DNA of 64,000 nt from Candidatus Minthosoma caballi. Its GTDB lineage: Bacteria; Bacteroidota; Bacteroidia; Bacteroidales; Bacteroidaceae. Both the position numbers and the translations under genes were made by a program. The notes under the pieces are model-generated. The model saw nothing but the letters and a program-made list of their open reading frames with translations, was not told the DNA's origin and made no database searches. Location of the stretch: assembly GCA_018064505.1 (NCBI GenBank), contig JAGHVC010000155.1, forward strand, positions 1 to 64,000, written 5' to 3'. The stretch's first letter is position 1, and every line of letters begins with the position of its first letter. Below are positions 19,763 through 30,792 of the stretch, piece after piece.

Positions 19763-19823
19763 CAATAAAGTGGGTTGCGGAAAGACGCAATGAAATAAGT
19801 CAATCCGTCAACGCCCACAATAA
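19747..19823 (+). repeat. 22-bp exact direct repeat duplicating the tRNA-Val 3' end
   Basis: AATCCGTCAACGCCCACAATAA at 19747-19768 and 19802-19823. Confidence 0.9.
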
Positions 19824-19828
19824 TAAAT

Positions 19829-19860
19829 AAAAAGAGCACTCATTTCGAGTGCTCTTTTTT
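19829..19860 (+). terminator. Rho-independent terminator
   Basis: AAAAAGAGCACTCatttcGAGTGCTCTTTTTT. Confidence 0.88.
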
Positions 19861-20101
19861 GTTTTCTCACCTCTTCATCTACGAAACATTAAAAAATCTT
19901 TAATTAATGATTAAGAAGTATTAAATATTTTGTTAGTTGGAAAATGAATTGTACATTTGCATAATTTTATAAGAAAACCAAGTGAACAGAATTAGCTTTC
20001 TAATTGAATCGTTCTATTCATTGTAAAGATAATTTTGTTTACTTGCAGAAAAGTACAAGACACGAGTTTAGTACGAAACAACCTATCGAAACACGCGATA
20101 C

Positions 20102-20803
20102 ATGAAAAAACTAATACAATCGCTGGCGTTCATAATCATAGCAGTTACAATGCTGTCTTCATGCGCAGGCAATTACAATATCACAGGCACATCGCTCCAG
20201 TCCATCTACGACGGAAACATGGTGTATTTGCGTCCTCTGGATGATGACAAATCTGTTGATTCTTGCAAGATACTTCACGGTAAGTTCTCCATGAGTGGTC
20301 CTGTAGATTCAATAATGTGCGTTCGCCTTTTCATTGGAAACGACATCGACAACATCCCGATTGTGCTTGAACAAGGAGACATCAAAGTTAGCACTCAGGA
20401 AGCTTCTATCAAGGTTGAAGGAACACCTCTCAACGACAAGTTCTATTCCTTCATGATAGAACGAGATTCCCTCAATTATCTGTTGCGCGAACTTCCTCGT
20501 CGCCAGGCAACAATGATTCTTGAAGGTTATGACGAAGACGAAATCCTCCGTCAGCTTGGCGAGGAAGAAGCAGATATCCGTATCAAGATTGACAAGATGG
20601 AGACAGAGTTCGTGACAGACAATTTCGACAATGTGCTCGGAGTCACCTACTTCCTTGTTCTTTGCCAGAATGCATTAAACCAATATGGGTTCCCAACCAC
20701 AACACCTCAGATTGACGAACTCTACGGCCGTGCTCCTGACACATTCCGAAACAATAAGAAAGTGATTGATTTCATGGAACTTTGCAAAGGCAATAATCAG
20801 TAA
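20102..20803 (+). CDS. DUF4369-like lipoprotein
   Basis: Lipobox MLSSCAG; YNITGTS..DGNMVYLRPLDDDKSVDSCKILHGKFSMSGPVD. Confidence 0.75.
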   Translation: MKKLIQSLAFIIIAVTMLSSCAGNYNITGTSLQSIYDGNMVYLRPLDDDKSVDSCKILHGKFSMSGPVDSIMCVRLFIGNDIDNIPIVLEQGDIKVSTQEASIKVEGTPLNDKFYSFMIERDSLNYLLRELPRRQATMILEGYDEDEILRQLGEEEADIRIKIDKMETEFVTDNFDNVLGVTYFLVLCQNALNQYGFPTTTPQIDELYGRAPDTFRNNKKVIDFMELCKGNNQ

Positions 20804-20839
20804 AAACATAAATCAAGTTGGAACAAGCTCAACTTGGTT

Positions 20840-20945
20840 GAGTTTTTAAGTTCTTAAGTTTTTGAGTTTTTAAGGTTGAGATTATCCACATTCAGTCAAA
20901 GGTAACTAAACCTCACAACTAACAACCTCAAAACCTGAAACTTGA
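20840..20945. repeat. Second copy of the low-complexity-armed element (core 20878-20916)
   Basis: GAGATTATCCACATTCAGTCAAAGGTAACTAAACCTCAC vs 672-710; flanked by TTTTTAAG / CCTCAAAACC arms. Confidence 0.7.
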
Positions 20946-20983
20946 CCACATGCGAAAGTTGAATGCATAATAAGAAACAAAAC

Positions 20984-21021
20984 AAAAAAGGCAAGACGAT
21001 TATTTTCGCCTTGCCTTTTTT
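20984..21021. terminator. Bidirectional terminator between convergent genes
   Basis: AAAAAAGGCAAGacgattattttcgCCTTGCCTTTTTT. Confidence 0.85.
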
Positions 21022-21040
21022 GTGTCTATCTTACCATTCG

Positions 21041-23041
21041 TCATCCATTCATGCTTATCAGCAGTTCCTCATTGTTCTTAGTGTTCTTAAGCTGCTTTGT
21101 GAGGAACTCCATCGCTTCGATAGGAGTCATGTCTGCCAAGTGATTGCGCATCACCCACATGCGGTTGAGAGTAGTCTGATCCTGCAGCAAGTCGTCGCGA
21201 CGAGTAGAAGAAGCAGTAAGGTTGACTGCAGGGAAAACGCGCTTGTTGGCAAGAGCTCTGTCAAGCTGCAGTTCCATGTTGCCCGTTCCCTTAAATTCCT
21301 CAAAAATAACTTCGTCCATCTTCGAGCCAGTGTCGATGAGGGCAGTAGCGATGATAGTGAGTGAGCCGCCATTCTCAATGTTGCGCGCAGCACCAAAGAA
21401 ACGCTTTGGCTTGTGCAGTGCATTAGCATCCACACCACCCGAAAGCACCTTGCCGCTTGCAGGGCTGACAGTATTGTATGCACGAGCCAAACGAGTGATA
21501 GAGTCGAGGAAAATAACAACATCGTGTCCGCTTTCCACCATTCTCTTTGCCTTCTCAAGCACGATGCCAGCAATCTTAACATGATTCTCTGCAGGCGCAT
21601 CGAATGTAGAAGCAATCACCTCTGCATTCACCGTGCGAGCCATGTCTGTGACTTCCTCAGGTCGCTCGTCGATGAGCAGCATCATGAGGTAAGCCTCAGG
21701 GTGATTAGCAGCAATGCTGTTGGCAATATCCTTCATCAGCATTGTCTTACCAGTCTTTGGCTGAGCCACGATGAGCGCACGCTGTCCCTTGCCGATAGGG
21801 GAGAAGAGATCAACAACTCTTGATGACCAGCTGTCGTTGAATCCCTTGCACAGCTTAAACTTCTCATCAGGGAAGAGTGGGGTGAGGAACTCAAAGCCCA
21901 CGCGATCACGCACTCTTGAAGGCTCGCAGCCATTTATTCTTTCCACGCTTGTGAGAGGGAAGAACTTTTCGCCATCCTTTGGAGGGCGCACGAAGCCATC
22001 CACAACATCGCCAGTCTTCAAGCCGTAGTGCTTGATTTGCTGCAAGCTAACATACACATCGTCAGGAGAAGGCAAATAGTTATAGTCAGAACTGCGCAAG
22101 AAACCGTAGTTGTCCACAGTTTCCAGCACACCGCTCACTTTGATAATATTGTCAAAGTCATAAGGCTTCTCCTTCACAGCTTTCTCCTTCTTCTGCATCA
22201 TCACCTCAGGCTCATAATCCGATTGAGGCATTGACACCCTCTCGTAATACTCAGCCGCTCTTTCCTTGCTCTCCATTTCCAGTTTTCCGAAGAAATCCAT
22301 CGGACTAGTCACTTCTTCCAGAGCAGGAATATCCTCAATGATGATGAAGTCAGCCTCGCCCGACACAGCCTCAGCCTTCTTGTTAATGATGATCTCTTTA
22401 TGCTCAGCATTATCAGCAAAAGCTTCCTCAGGCACAACAAAGTCATTGCTCTTCACTTCCGTCTCCTCCGCAACCTCAGCCTTAGGCATCTCCTCCTCAG
22501 CTGCAGCAGCATTTTCAGCCACATTGCCAGCAGCCGCCTCCTCAGCCTTCTCAGCCTTAGACTTTCTTCCACGCTTCTTAGGCTCCTCAGCAACCGTTGT
22601 TTCAGCCACATTGCCAGCAGCCGCCTCCTCAGCCTTCTCAGCCTTAGACTTTCTTCCGCGCTTCTTAGGCTCCTCAGCAACCGCCTTATCAGCCTCAGCC
22701 TTAGCCTCTTCAGCAGCCATTATAGTCATTCTGTTTTTCTCCTCATCCGACAAATCAGCATACAGCGAATCATCCTTCGTCACCATCACCGTCTTGTCCA
22801 CTTTCTTAGCCTTAGTTTGGCTGGCAGTATATACTCTGTCCACGCTCTTCACTCTTGCGCGCTTGCGAGGAGCCGCCTTTTCAGTCGAAGAATTGGAAGC
22901 AAAGCTGGTAGCCTGCTCATCTATAATCTTAAACCAAAGCTCCTCCTCGCTCATGCTGGCAGCCTTCTGCACGCCAAGCTCAGTAGCGATTCCAGCAAGC
23001 TCCTCTTTAGATTTTGCCTTCAGTTCGTCTAATTTATACAT
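21041..23041 (-). CDS. rho: Transcription termination factor Rho with large N-terminal low-complexity insertion
   Basis: Start [47 protein letters not shown]; insertion with 2 x [23 protein letters not shown]. Confidence 0.95.
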   Translation of the reverse strand: MYKLDELKAKSKEELAGIATELGVQKAASMSEEELWFKIIDEQATSFASNSSTEKAAPRKRARVKSVDRVYTASQTKAKKVDKTVMVTKDDSLYADLSDEEKNRMTIMAAEEAKAEADKAVAEEPKKRGRKSKAEKAEEAAAGNVAETTVAEEPKKRGRKSKAEKAEEAAAGNVAENAAAAEEEMPKAEVAEETEVKSNDFVVPEEAFADNAEHKEIIINKKAEAVSGEADFIIIEDIPALEEVTSPMDFFGKLEMESKERAAEYYERVSMPQSDYEPEVMMQKKEKAVKEKPYDFDNIIKVSGVLETVDNYGFLRSSDYNYLPSPDDVYVSLQQIKHYGLKTGDVVDGFVRPPKDGEKFFPLTSVERINGCEPSRVRDRVGFEFLTPLFPDEKFKLCKGFNDSWSSRVVDLFSPIGKGQRALIVAQPKTGKTMLMKDIANSIAANHPEAYLMMLLIDERPEEVTDMARTVNAEVIASTFDAPAENHVKIAGIVLEKAKRMVESGHDVVIFLDSITRLARAYNTVSPASGKVLSGGVDANALHKPKRFFGAARNIENGGSLTIIATALIDTGSKMDEVIFEEFKGTGNMELQLDRALANKRVFPAVNLTASSTRRDDLLQDQTTLNRMWVMRNHLADMTPIEAMEFLTKQLKNTKNNEELLISMNG

Positions 23042-23283
23042 ATTAATATTGTGTAGGAAAAATAGTATATGCCAATATACTTTCAGCACACTTCACCGCC
23101 TCCATCCAGGCACAGTAAATGCTGTTTTATAAAAAATAAATGAATTTGATTTTGAGAAATATATGAGACAAATACTGTTTTTCAGCTAAAAAATGAATGT
23201 TGTCCCATAAAAACTGATGCAAAAGTAGTGATTTTTCTGCAAATCACAAATACTTTTGCATCTTTTTTTAGTTTTTCCGTCGA

Positions 23284-23883
23284 TTATTGTATTGAAGCAT
23301 TAATGCTATCAATATAATTCAGCACATCCTCTCGTCCCAATTTATTAGCAGAACTTGTGATGAAATAAGGAGGCAGCTCCTCCCATTGCTCCTTCAGCAC
23401 ATTCAGATACTTCTCCGCAAACGGCTTCACTTGTGCCGGTTTCAGCTTATCAGCCTTAGTGAAGATGATGCCAAACGGCACGCCATTCTCTCCCAGAAAC
23501 TCCAGAAACTCCAAATCCTTAGCTTGAGGGTCATGTCGGATATCAATCAGCACAAACAAGCAAGTCAGCTGCTCACGATCCAGCACATAACGCTCAATCA
23601 TGTTCTTCAGCTTTTCCATCGCCTTCTTGCCCCTCTGCGCATACCCATAGCCAGGCAAATCAACAATATACCATGATTCATTAATCAGGAAGTGATTTAT
23701 GCACATAGTCTTGCCCGGAGTGGAAGAAGTCAGAGCCAAACTCTTCCTTTCCGTCAGCGCATTAATCAGCGACGACTTGCCCACATTGCTTCGTCCAATA
23801 AACGCATACTCAGGCAGCCCCGTCTGCGGACACATATCCTGTCTCGGGCAGCTGCCAATATACTTAGCCGATGTAATCTTCAT
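23284..23883 (-). CDS. engB: Ribosome biogenesis GTPase EngB/YihA
   Basis: [24 protein letters not shown]...[18 protein letters not shown]; start [10 protein letters not shown]. Confidence 0.93.
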   Translation of the reverse strand: MKITSAKYIGSCPRQDMCPQTGLPEYAFIGRSNVGKSSLINALTERKSLALTSSTPGKTMCINHFLINESWYIVDLPGYGYAQRGKKAMEKLKNMIERYVLDREQLTCLFVLIDIRHDPQAKDLEFLEFLGENGVPFGIIFTKADKLKPAQVKPFAEKYLNVLKEQWEELPPYFITSSANKLGREDVLNYIDSINASIQ

Positions 23884-24047
23884 AAACCTAAACCTATCTT
23901 TCTGAAATTCTGTGCAAAGGTAATGATTTTTCTCCAATCCACCGCCATTTCCCTCCCTAATATTCATCATTTTCATCGGTTCGTAGGTCAGTCACTCCGC
24001 AAATGAACCATGCCAAATGCACCTCTTTAGCCCCCTCAAAACCCTCT

Positions 24048-24350
24048 GCCTTTCACGCTTTATCGCTTACGCCTTGTAAGCCATATTGCTTACGCCCGAT
24101 AAGCGATCAAGCTTGACGGGCGCAAGCTTTTCACCCTCCGCTTTGTACCTCTCAAGAGGTGTGACTCACACCGGTATAGATGATGTGACTCACATCGGCA
24201 TAGGTGGTGTGAGTCATAACACTTAAGGCGTACAAGGCATACGCCTGCAATGGTGCGCCTTGCAATCTCACGGAGGCGAAAGGCATACGCCCAAAGATGT
24301 GCAAGGCATGCGCTTGTGACAGCGTCCTAGGACGATGTCTTTCCCTCAAA
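24048..24350. repeat. Intergenic heptamer array in a 23 (locally 24) bp register
   Basis: Unit starts 24048 GCCTTTC, 24071 GCCTTGT, 24094 GCCCGAT, 24140 GCTTTGT, 24163 GACTCAC, 24187 GACTCAC, 24211 GAGTCAT, 24234 AAGGCAT, 24257 GCCTTGC, 24280 AAGGCAT, 24303 AAGGCAT. Confidence 0.75.
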
Positions 24351-24558
24351 AGAAGCGCTAAGCCTCCGCCAAACCATACACCCCTCTATATTGACGAAAT
24401 ACAATTACTTATCCAGTTCTTACTCTTCCTTATAATGCGTGATGCGGTGAAAAATATGTATATTCTCCGCAAAAGTTGCGGTGAAAACGCAAATTCTCAT
24501 TGCAAAATTTGTTCTTTCACATTTGCTTCGTTATTTTTGCAACCAGATTATTATTACT

Positions 24559-24645
24559 ATGGCAAAAAGAACAATATATGCTTTAGACGCTTTCCTAAGA
24601 AAGAACGCGCTTCGCGATAACGCAAGTATTTTTTTGTGTCAATAA
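24559..24645 (+). CDS. Possible 28-aa small ORF with own promoter
   Basis: MAKRTIYALDAFLRKNALRDNASIFLCQ*; TATTTTTG at 24532-24539, 20 nt upstream of ATG. Confidence 0.35.
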   Translation: MAKRTIYALDAFLRKNALRDNASIFLCQ

Positions 24646-24826
24646 TTAGCGCCCCTTTAGCTGGGGGAAGTCAATTAATGAACATCTAAGAGCAGGGTGT
24701 AGCCAATTGCCATGCGGGGTGTGGAGTGATTTTATAGGAATTATAAGCTTCGGATAATTTTTTTGAAAAAAGTTGCACCTATGGTTAGTTTTTTGAGCGT
24801 CTGAAAGGTATAGTGATAAAAGAGTG

Positions 24827-25309
24827 ATGGGAAGAAGTGAAATCCGACAGCTATTTATGCAGCATTATGCCAAGATGTACAGGGTGGCGCGCACCATTCT
24901 GTATGATGAACAAGAAAGCAAGGATGTGGTCAGCGACATCTTTGAAAGATTGCTTCATGGGCAAATCGTGCTGCAGCCTGACACTGTAGAACACTATCTG
25001 CTGACAAGTGTTCGCAACCAGTGTATCAAGCGCATCCACCATGAGACGCTTAAACGCCAGCTGCAACTTCATCATTCATCGGAACAACTTTGTGAGGAAT
25101 CGGAAGATGAGAGACTTGCAGATGTCATGGAGTTTGCCTTAACGCATCTTGATGAACGCGACCAACGCATCTTCAACCTTCGTTTCACGGAAGGTTTTAG
25201 CTATGAAGAAATTGCCCAAATGGAAGGCATCAGCAAGGTTGCCGTATGGAAACATCTGTCACGCCTGATCAACAGAATTAAAGAACATTTTAATCCTACG
25301 GAGAAATGA
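24827..25309 (+). CDS. ECF-type RNA polymerase sigma factor
   Basis: RQLFMQHYAKMYRVARTILYDEQESKDVVSDIFERLL...NLRFTEGFSYEEIAQMEGISKVAVWKHLSRLI. Confidence 0.9.
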   Translation: MGRSEIRQLFMQHYAKMYRVARTILYDEQESKDVVSDIFERLLHGQIVLQPDTVEHYLLTSVRNQCIKRIHHETLKRQLQLHHSSEQLCEESEDERLADVMEFALTHLDERDQRIFNLRFTEGFSYEEIAQMEGISKVAVWKHLSRLINRIKEHFNPTEK

Positions 25310-25884
25310 AACCTACAGACGACAAGAATAGTTTGTTCCGCGATATGCAGAACAATCCCGACGGCTATTCCGACGAGCAAATTGAGGCTATGATGGAAGA
25401 GCTTGACCATGCTCCCAACACTGAAGCGGAGTGGGAAACATTTGCGGCTAATCACTTTGCAAAAGAAAGGCGAATCGTCCCATTCTGGCTTAGCAAAGCT
25501 GCTGCAGTCATTGCAATTATCATCGTATCAGGAATTGTGTATGCAGCAACGGTTGCCGTTGGCATTGTACCGTCCCCTTTTGCTGAGACTGATTCTAGCA
25601 ATGAAACAATTTCAAATACAACAACTTCTGTGGCTGATACAATCGTAACTAACACAAAAGTAGAAGAATCTGTTGTGTTCGACAACGCTCCTCTGTCCCA
25701 GATTCTTGCTGAGTTTTCTGCATATTATCATGTCAAGATTGAGTATGTAAATGTCAATTCCAAGTCTCTTCGACTTTTCTTCAAATGGAACAAAGGCAGA
25801 GACCTCAGCTCCAACATAGAAGCCCTCAATGCATTTGAGCGAATCTGTATTTCCCAAAACGACAGCATATTGACTATTGAATAA
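25306..25884 (+). CDS. Anti-sigma-like membrane protein: TM plus C-terminal DUF4974/STN-like domain
   Basis: Overlaps sigma stop; TM AVIAIIIVSGIVYAATVAVGIV; VVFDNAPLSQILAEFSAYYHVKIEYVN...SNIEALNAFERICIS. Confidence 0.7.
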   Translation: MKPTDDKNSLFRDMQNNPDGYSDEQIEAMMEELDHAPNTEAEWETFAANHFAKERRIVPFWLSKAAAVIAIIIVSGIVYAATVAVGIVPSPFAETDSSNETISNTTTSVADTIVTNTKVEESVVFDNAPLSQILAEFSAYYHVKIEYVNVNSKSLRLFFKWNKGRDLSSNIEALNAFERICISQNDSILTIE

Positions 25885-25903
25885 TTAACACCACAATAAC
25901 ATA

Positions 25904-28426
25904 ATGAGAAGATTGATCATTTCATTTGTGGTGCTAATGCTCACCACAACTATGTCTGTTGCTCAGCACATCAATCATACTTTTGAAGATGTGTCTATGC
26001 CTGAAGCATTGAAGACCCTCGCAACGATGTCAGACAAATACACTATCAACTTTGTGTTCGATGACCTTGAAGACTATCGTGTAACAGCAAATGTGAAAAG
26101 CAAGAACATGCAAGAGGCGATAGAGCAAGTGATTGGTTTCTACCCCATACGCTTCTCTACCGATGAGAGAAACGCAATTATCACGGTAGAGTGTATTCAG
26201 AAGTCGTCAACAAAAATCACTGGCAGAATAAGTGACCACGACGGCTCGCCAATGGGCTTTGCCAACATCGTGTTGCTACATCCCGCTGACAGCACATACA
26301 TTAATGGAGGTGTGAGTAATCCGAATGGCGATTTCGTTATTCCATGCAGTGAGATGCCAGTGTTGGCAAAGATTTCTTTTGTTGGTTACAGGACGATGTA
26401 TAAGCACTGCAACACAACCGATATAGGCACAATCAAGATGCAGGAGGAGGCGGTGAAACTGAAACAAGTGAAGGTGAAGGGAGAGCTGCCAATAGTCAAA
26501 GCTGAGAACGGCAAACTGGAATATAACATGCCGTTGCTTCTTCAGCAGATTCCTGCCGACAATGCCTTCGATGCCTTGACTTGCATACCAGGCGTGTATG
26601 AGAACAACGGAAGCATTAGCTTTGCCGGACAAAGTGCAACACTCATCATCGATGGCAAGCCGACCACCTTATCAGCAGAACAAATCGTGGAGCGACTGAA
26701 GAGCATGCCTGCTGACCAAGTGGAAAAGGCAGAGGTTATGATGTCAGCTCCAGCGCGTTACCATGTGCGAGGGCTTGTTATAAATGTCGTGACAAAGGAT
26801 TATGTTGGCATGAAGCATCTGGCAGGTCAAGTACAAACTAGTTGGACTCAGAGCAAGTATGGGCTCGGAAATGTGAAAGGCAGCATGCTCTATCAGAATG
26901 GAAAGTTTGGATTGGATGCGACATACGGTTTTATGGGAGGCTCACAATACGGACAGGTGGAACATGAAGCCCATCATTCATTGGGCGACAAGCGTGTGGA
27001 TTATGCTAACAAAACAAAGCATAAGGCAAATGCCGTGGAGCATGATTATCGTATAGGTGTTGAATATGCTTTTGCCGAAGATAACCGTCTTGATATTGCA
27101 TATACTGGCAACTTGACTTTCAATGATGGTACAAATACCTCAACGGGCATGGAGACCTCTATACAGAAATCATTCATTGATGAATATATGCACAATGTAG
27201 ATGCAAACTATACAGCACCGTTTGGTTTACAGCTTGGAGTATCATACACAGGCTTTAAGAATCCCCAAACGCAGGAACTTGATGGTGAAATGTATGATGA
27301 AGTGCGCCAATATTCTGTTGAGAGCAACCAACGCATAGGCAAATGGCAGTTTACTGTCAATCAGACACATAAACTGAAAAATAACATTGAACTGAACTAT
27401 GGATCTAAGACGCAGTTCACTTCCAACGAAAGCTACCAGACAACGATTGATAAAACTACAGGCATTCTTATCCCTGATGCTTCAAGTTATGTTAATTACG
27501 ATGAACGAATACTCAATGCATACGCTGGATTCAGCAAGCAATTCTCTCAAGATATTAGTTTGGACGCTTCGGTTGCGGCTGAACAATACAAGGCGCCCAA
27601 GTGGAATCAGTGGCGCATTTACCCTACATTCAATCTGATGTGGAATGTCAACAAGCAGAATTTGCTCAATCTCTCGTTTGCAAGCGATGCTGTTTATCCA
27701 AGCTACTGGAGCACCATGAGTGACATTTATTACACATCTGCCTATAGTGAGATATGGGGAAATCCAGAACTGAAGCCATATTCCATATATGACACCAATC
27801 TAACTTGGCAATTCAAGCAACGCTATACCTTTAGTGCTATTTCATGTATTCAGCCAGGCTATGCTGTGCAGTTATCTTATCAGCCTTCCGACCGCATGGC
27901 CGTCATCATGAAGGAGACAAATTTTGACTATTCAAATTATGCAGGTATATCAGCTTCGGCGCGATTCAATGTTGGGCAATGGCTTACAGGAAACATCAAT
28001 GCAACAGGGCTTTACCGTCAGGACAAAAGCGACCAGTTTTTTGATTTGCCATTCTATCGTAAGCATGTCTCATTTATCCTCTCAGGCAATGTTTCTGCAA
28101 AACTACTGAGACATCAGGATTTGCGACTCATTTTCAAACCTTTCTTCCAATCAAAAGCCATGCAAGGAGTATATGACATTGACCCTATGTTTAATATGAG
28201 TGCTCAACTTAGGTGGGCTTCCAACAATGGCAAGTGGAGCATTATAGCAAATGGACAGAACATATTCAACAATCATATAAGCACAAAATCCATTCAAGGA
28301 AATCAAAACTTCACCATGCGAATGTGGATGAACTATGCCAGTGCATCCTTAACTGCAATCTATCGCATAGAAGGTTTCAAGGAGAAAAAGCACAAAGAGG
28401 TGGATAATTCACGCATGGGACATTGA
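25904..28426 (+). CDS. TonB-dependent receptor / outer-membrane beta-barrel protein with N-terminal STN domain
   Basis: HTFEDVSMPEALKTLATMSDKYTINFVFDD (STN); CarboxypepD_reg-like GRISDHDGSPMGFANIVLL; plug and barrel. Confidence 0.88.
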   Translation: MRRLIISFVVLMLTTTMSVAQHINHTFEDVSMPEALKTLATMSDKYTINFVFDDLEDYRVTANVKSKNMQEAIEQVIGFYPIRFSTDERNAIITVECIQKSSTKITGRISDHDGSPMGFANIVLLHPADSTYINGGVSNPNGDFVIPCSEMPVLAKISFVGYRTMYKHCNTTDIGTIKMQEEAVKLKQVKVKGELPIVKAENGKLEYNMPLLLQQIPADNAFDALTCIPGVYENNGSISFAGQSATLIIDGKPTTLSAEQIVERLKSMPADQVEKAEVMMSAPARYHVRGLVINVVTKDYVGMKHLAGQVQTSWTQSKYGLGNVKGSMLYQNGKFGLDATYGFMGGSQYGQVEHEAHHSLGDKRVDYANKTKHKANAVEHDYRIGVEYAFAEDNRLDIAYTGNLTFNDGTNTSTGMETSIQKSFIDEYMHNVDANYTAPFGLQLGVSYTGFKNPQTQELDGEMYDEVRQYSVESNQRIGKWQFTVNQTHKLKNNIELNYGSKTQFTSNESYQTTIDKTTGILIPDASSYVNYDERILNAYAGFSKQFSQDISLDASVAAEQYKAPKWNQWRIYPTFNLMWNVNKQNLLNLSFASDAVYPSYWSTMSDIYYTSAYSEIWGNPELKPYSIYDTNLTWQFKQRYTFSAISCIQPGYAVQLSYQPSDRMAVIMKETNFDYSNYAGISASARFNVGQWLTGNINATGLYRQDKSDQFFDLPFYRKHVSFILSGNVSAKLLRHQDLRLIFKPFFQSKAMQGVYDIDPMFNMSAQLRWASNNGKWSIIANGQNIFNNHISTKSIQGNQNFTMRMWMNYASASLTAIYRIEGFKEKKHKEVDNSRMGH

Positions 28427-28459
28427 CAAACAATGTGTATGAGAAAAAGTTGAACTTTA

Positions 28460-28557
28460 TCGCATCGAATCGCATCGAAACGCACCGAATCGCATTTTGA
28501 CAAAATAAGAATGCTTACCTTTGCAGCGAAAAATTGCAAAAGCAAGCGTTCTTTGAC
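28460..28557 (+). promoter_or_regulatory. 10-bp tandem repeats, strong promoter-like element and boxA-like GTTCTTTGAC leader
   Basis: TCGCATCGAA x2, ACGCACCGAA; TTTTGAC (28495-28501); TTACCTTTG; GTTCTTTGAC at 28548. Confidence 0.5.
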
Positions 28558-28600
28558 TTATTGATACATTATATTACTGCACGCAAGTGCTAAGTGGCAT

Positions 28601-28843
28601 TCATTTGGCATCTTCTTCAGGTTCTTCCTCGTTCACATCGTTCAGAACAGCGAGGGCACGGTCGTAGTCGGCTTCGAATACGAGAATGTCAACTCCTGTG
28701 AATGTGGAAACGATGCCTCCGTATAGATCGGAGATGTTTTCGTTCTGAAGCATGGATTCGATGCCTTCTGCTTGAAGCTTGCCTTTGAGGATGTGGGCTT
28801 CGAAGCTGCTGGTGCAAGTGGTTAGTTTTACTGTTTTATCCAT
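28601..28843 (-). CDS. DUF2007-like protein
   Basis: VKLTTCTSSFEAHILKGKLQAEGIESMLQNEN...DILVFEADYDRALAVLND. Confidence 0.8.
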   Translation of the reverse strand: MDKTVKLTTCTSSFEAHILKGKLQAEGIESMLQNENISDLYGGIVSTFTGVDILVFEADYDRALAVLNDVNEEEPEEDAK

Positions 28844-28928
28844 AAGATGACATTTTTTAGGTTGGGGGCAAATATAGAAACTTTTTGAAAGATAGCTGCT
28901 CTTTTACTATTATTTTTTCTTATGGCAT

Positions 28929-30713
<1,785 letters not shown>

Positions 30714-30723
30714 AGATAAAAAA

Positions 30724-30771
30724 AGACCCTCTCCCCATGCTCTCTCCCTCTATGGCGAGGGTGACTGATGG
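30724..30771. repeat. 48-bp repeat, intergenic copy
   Basis: AGACCCTCTCCCCATGCTCTCTCCCTCTATGGCGAGGGTGACTGATGG. Confidence 0.85.
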
Positions 30772-30792
30772 GAATGTGGGTGAATTGTTGGG

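Noticed and set aside
22266-23132. 288-aa ORF antisense to rho
   Set aside because: Mirror of a biased, repetitive coding frame (Ser/Ala-rich); no promoter or domain signal.
24297-24620. 107-aa ORF MCKACACDSVLGRC...
   Set aside because: Starts in the repeat array and overlaps a better promoter/small-ORF arrangement; no homology signal.
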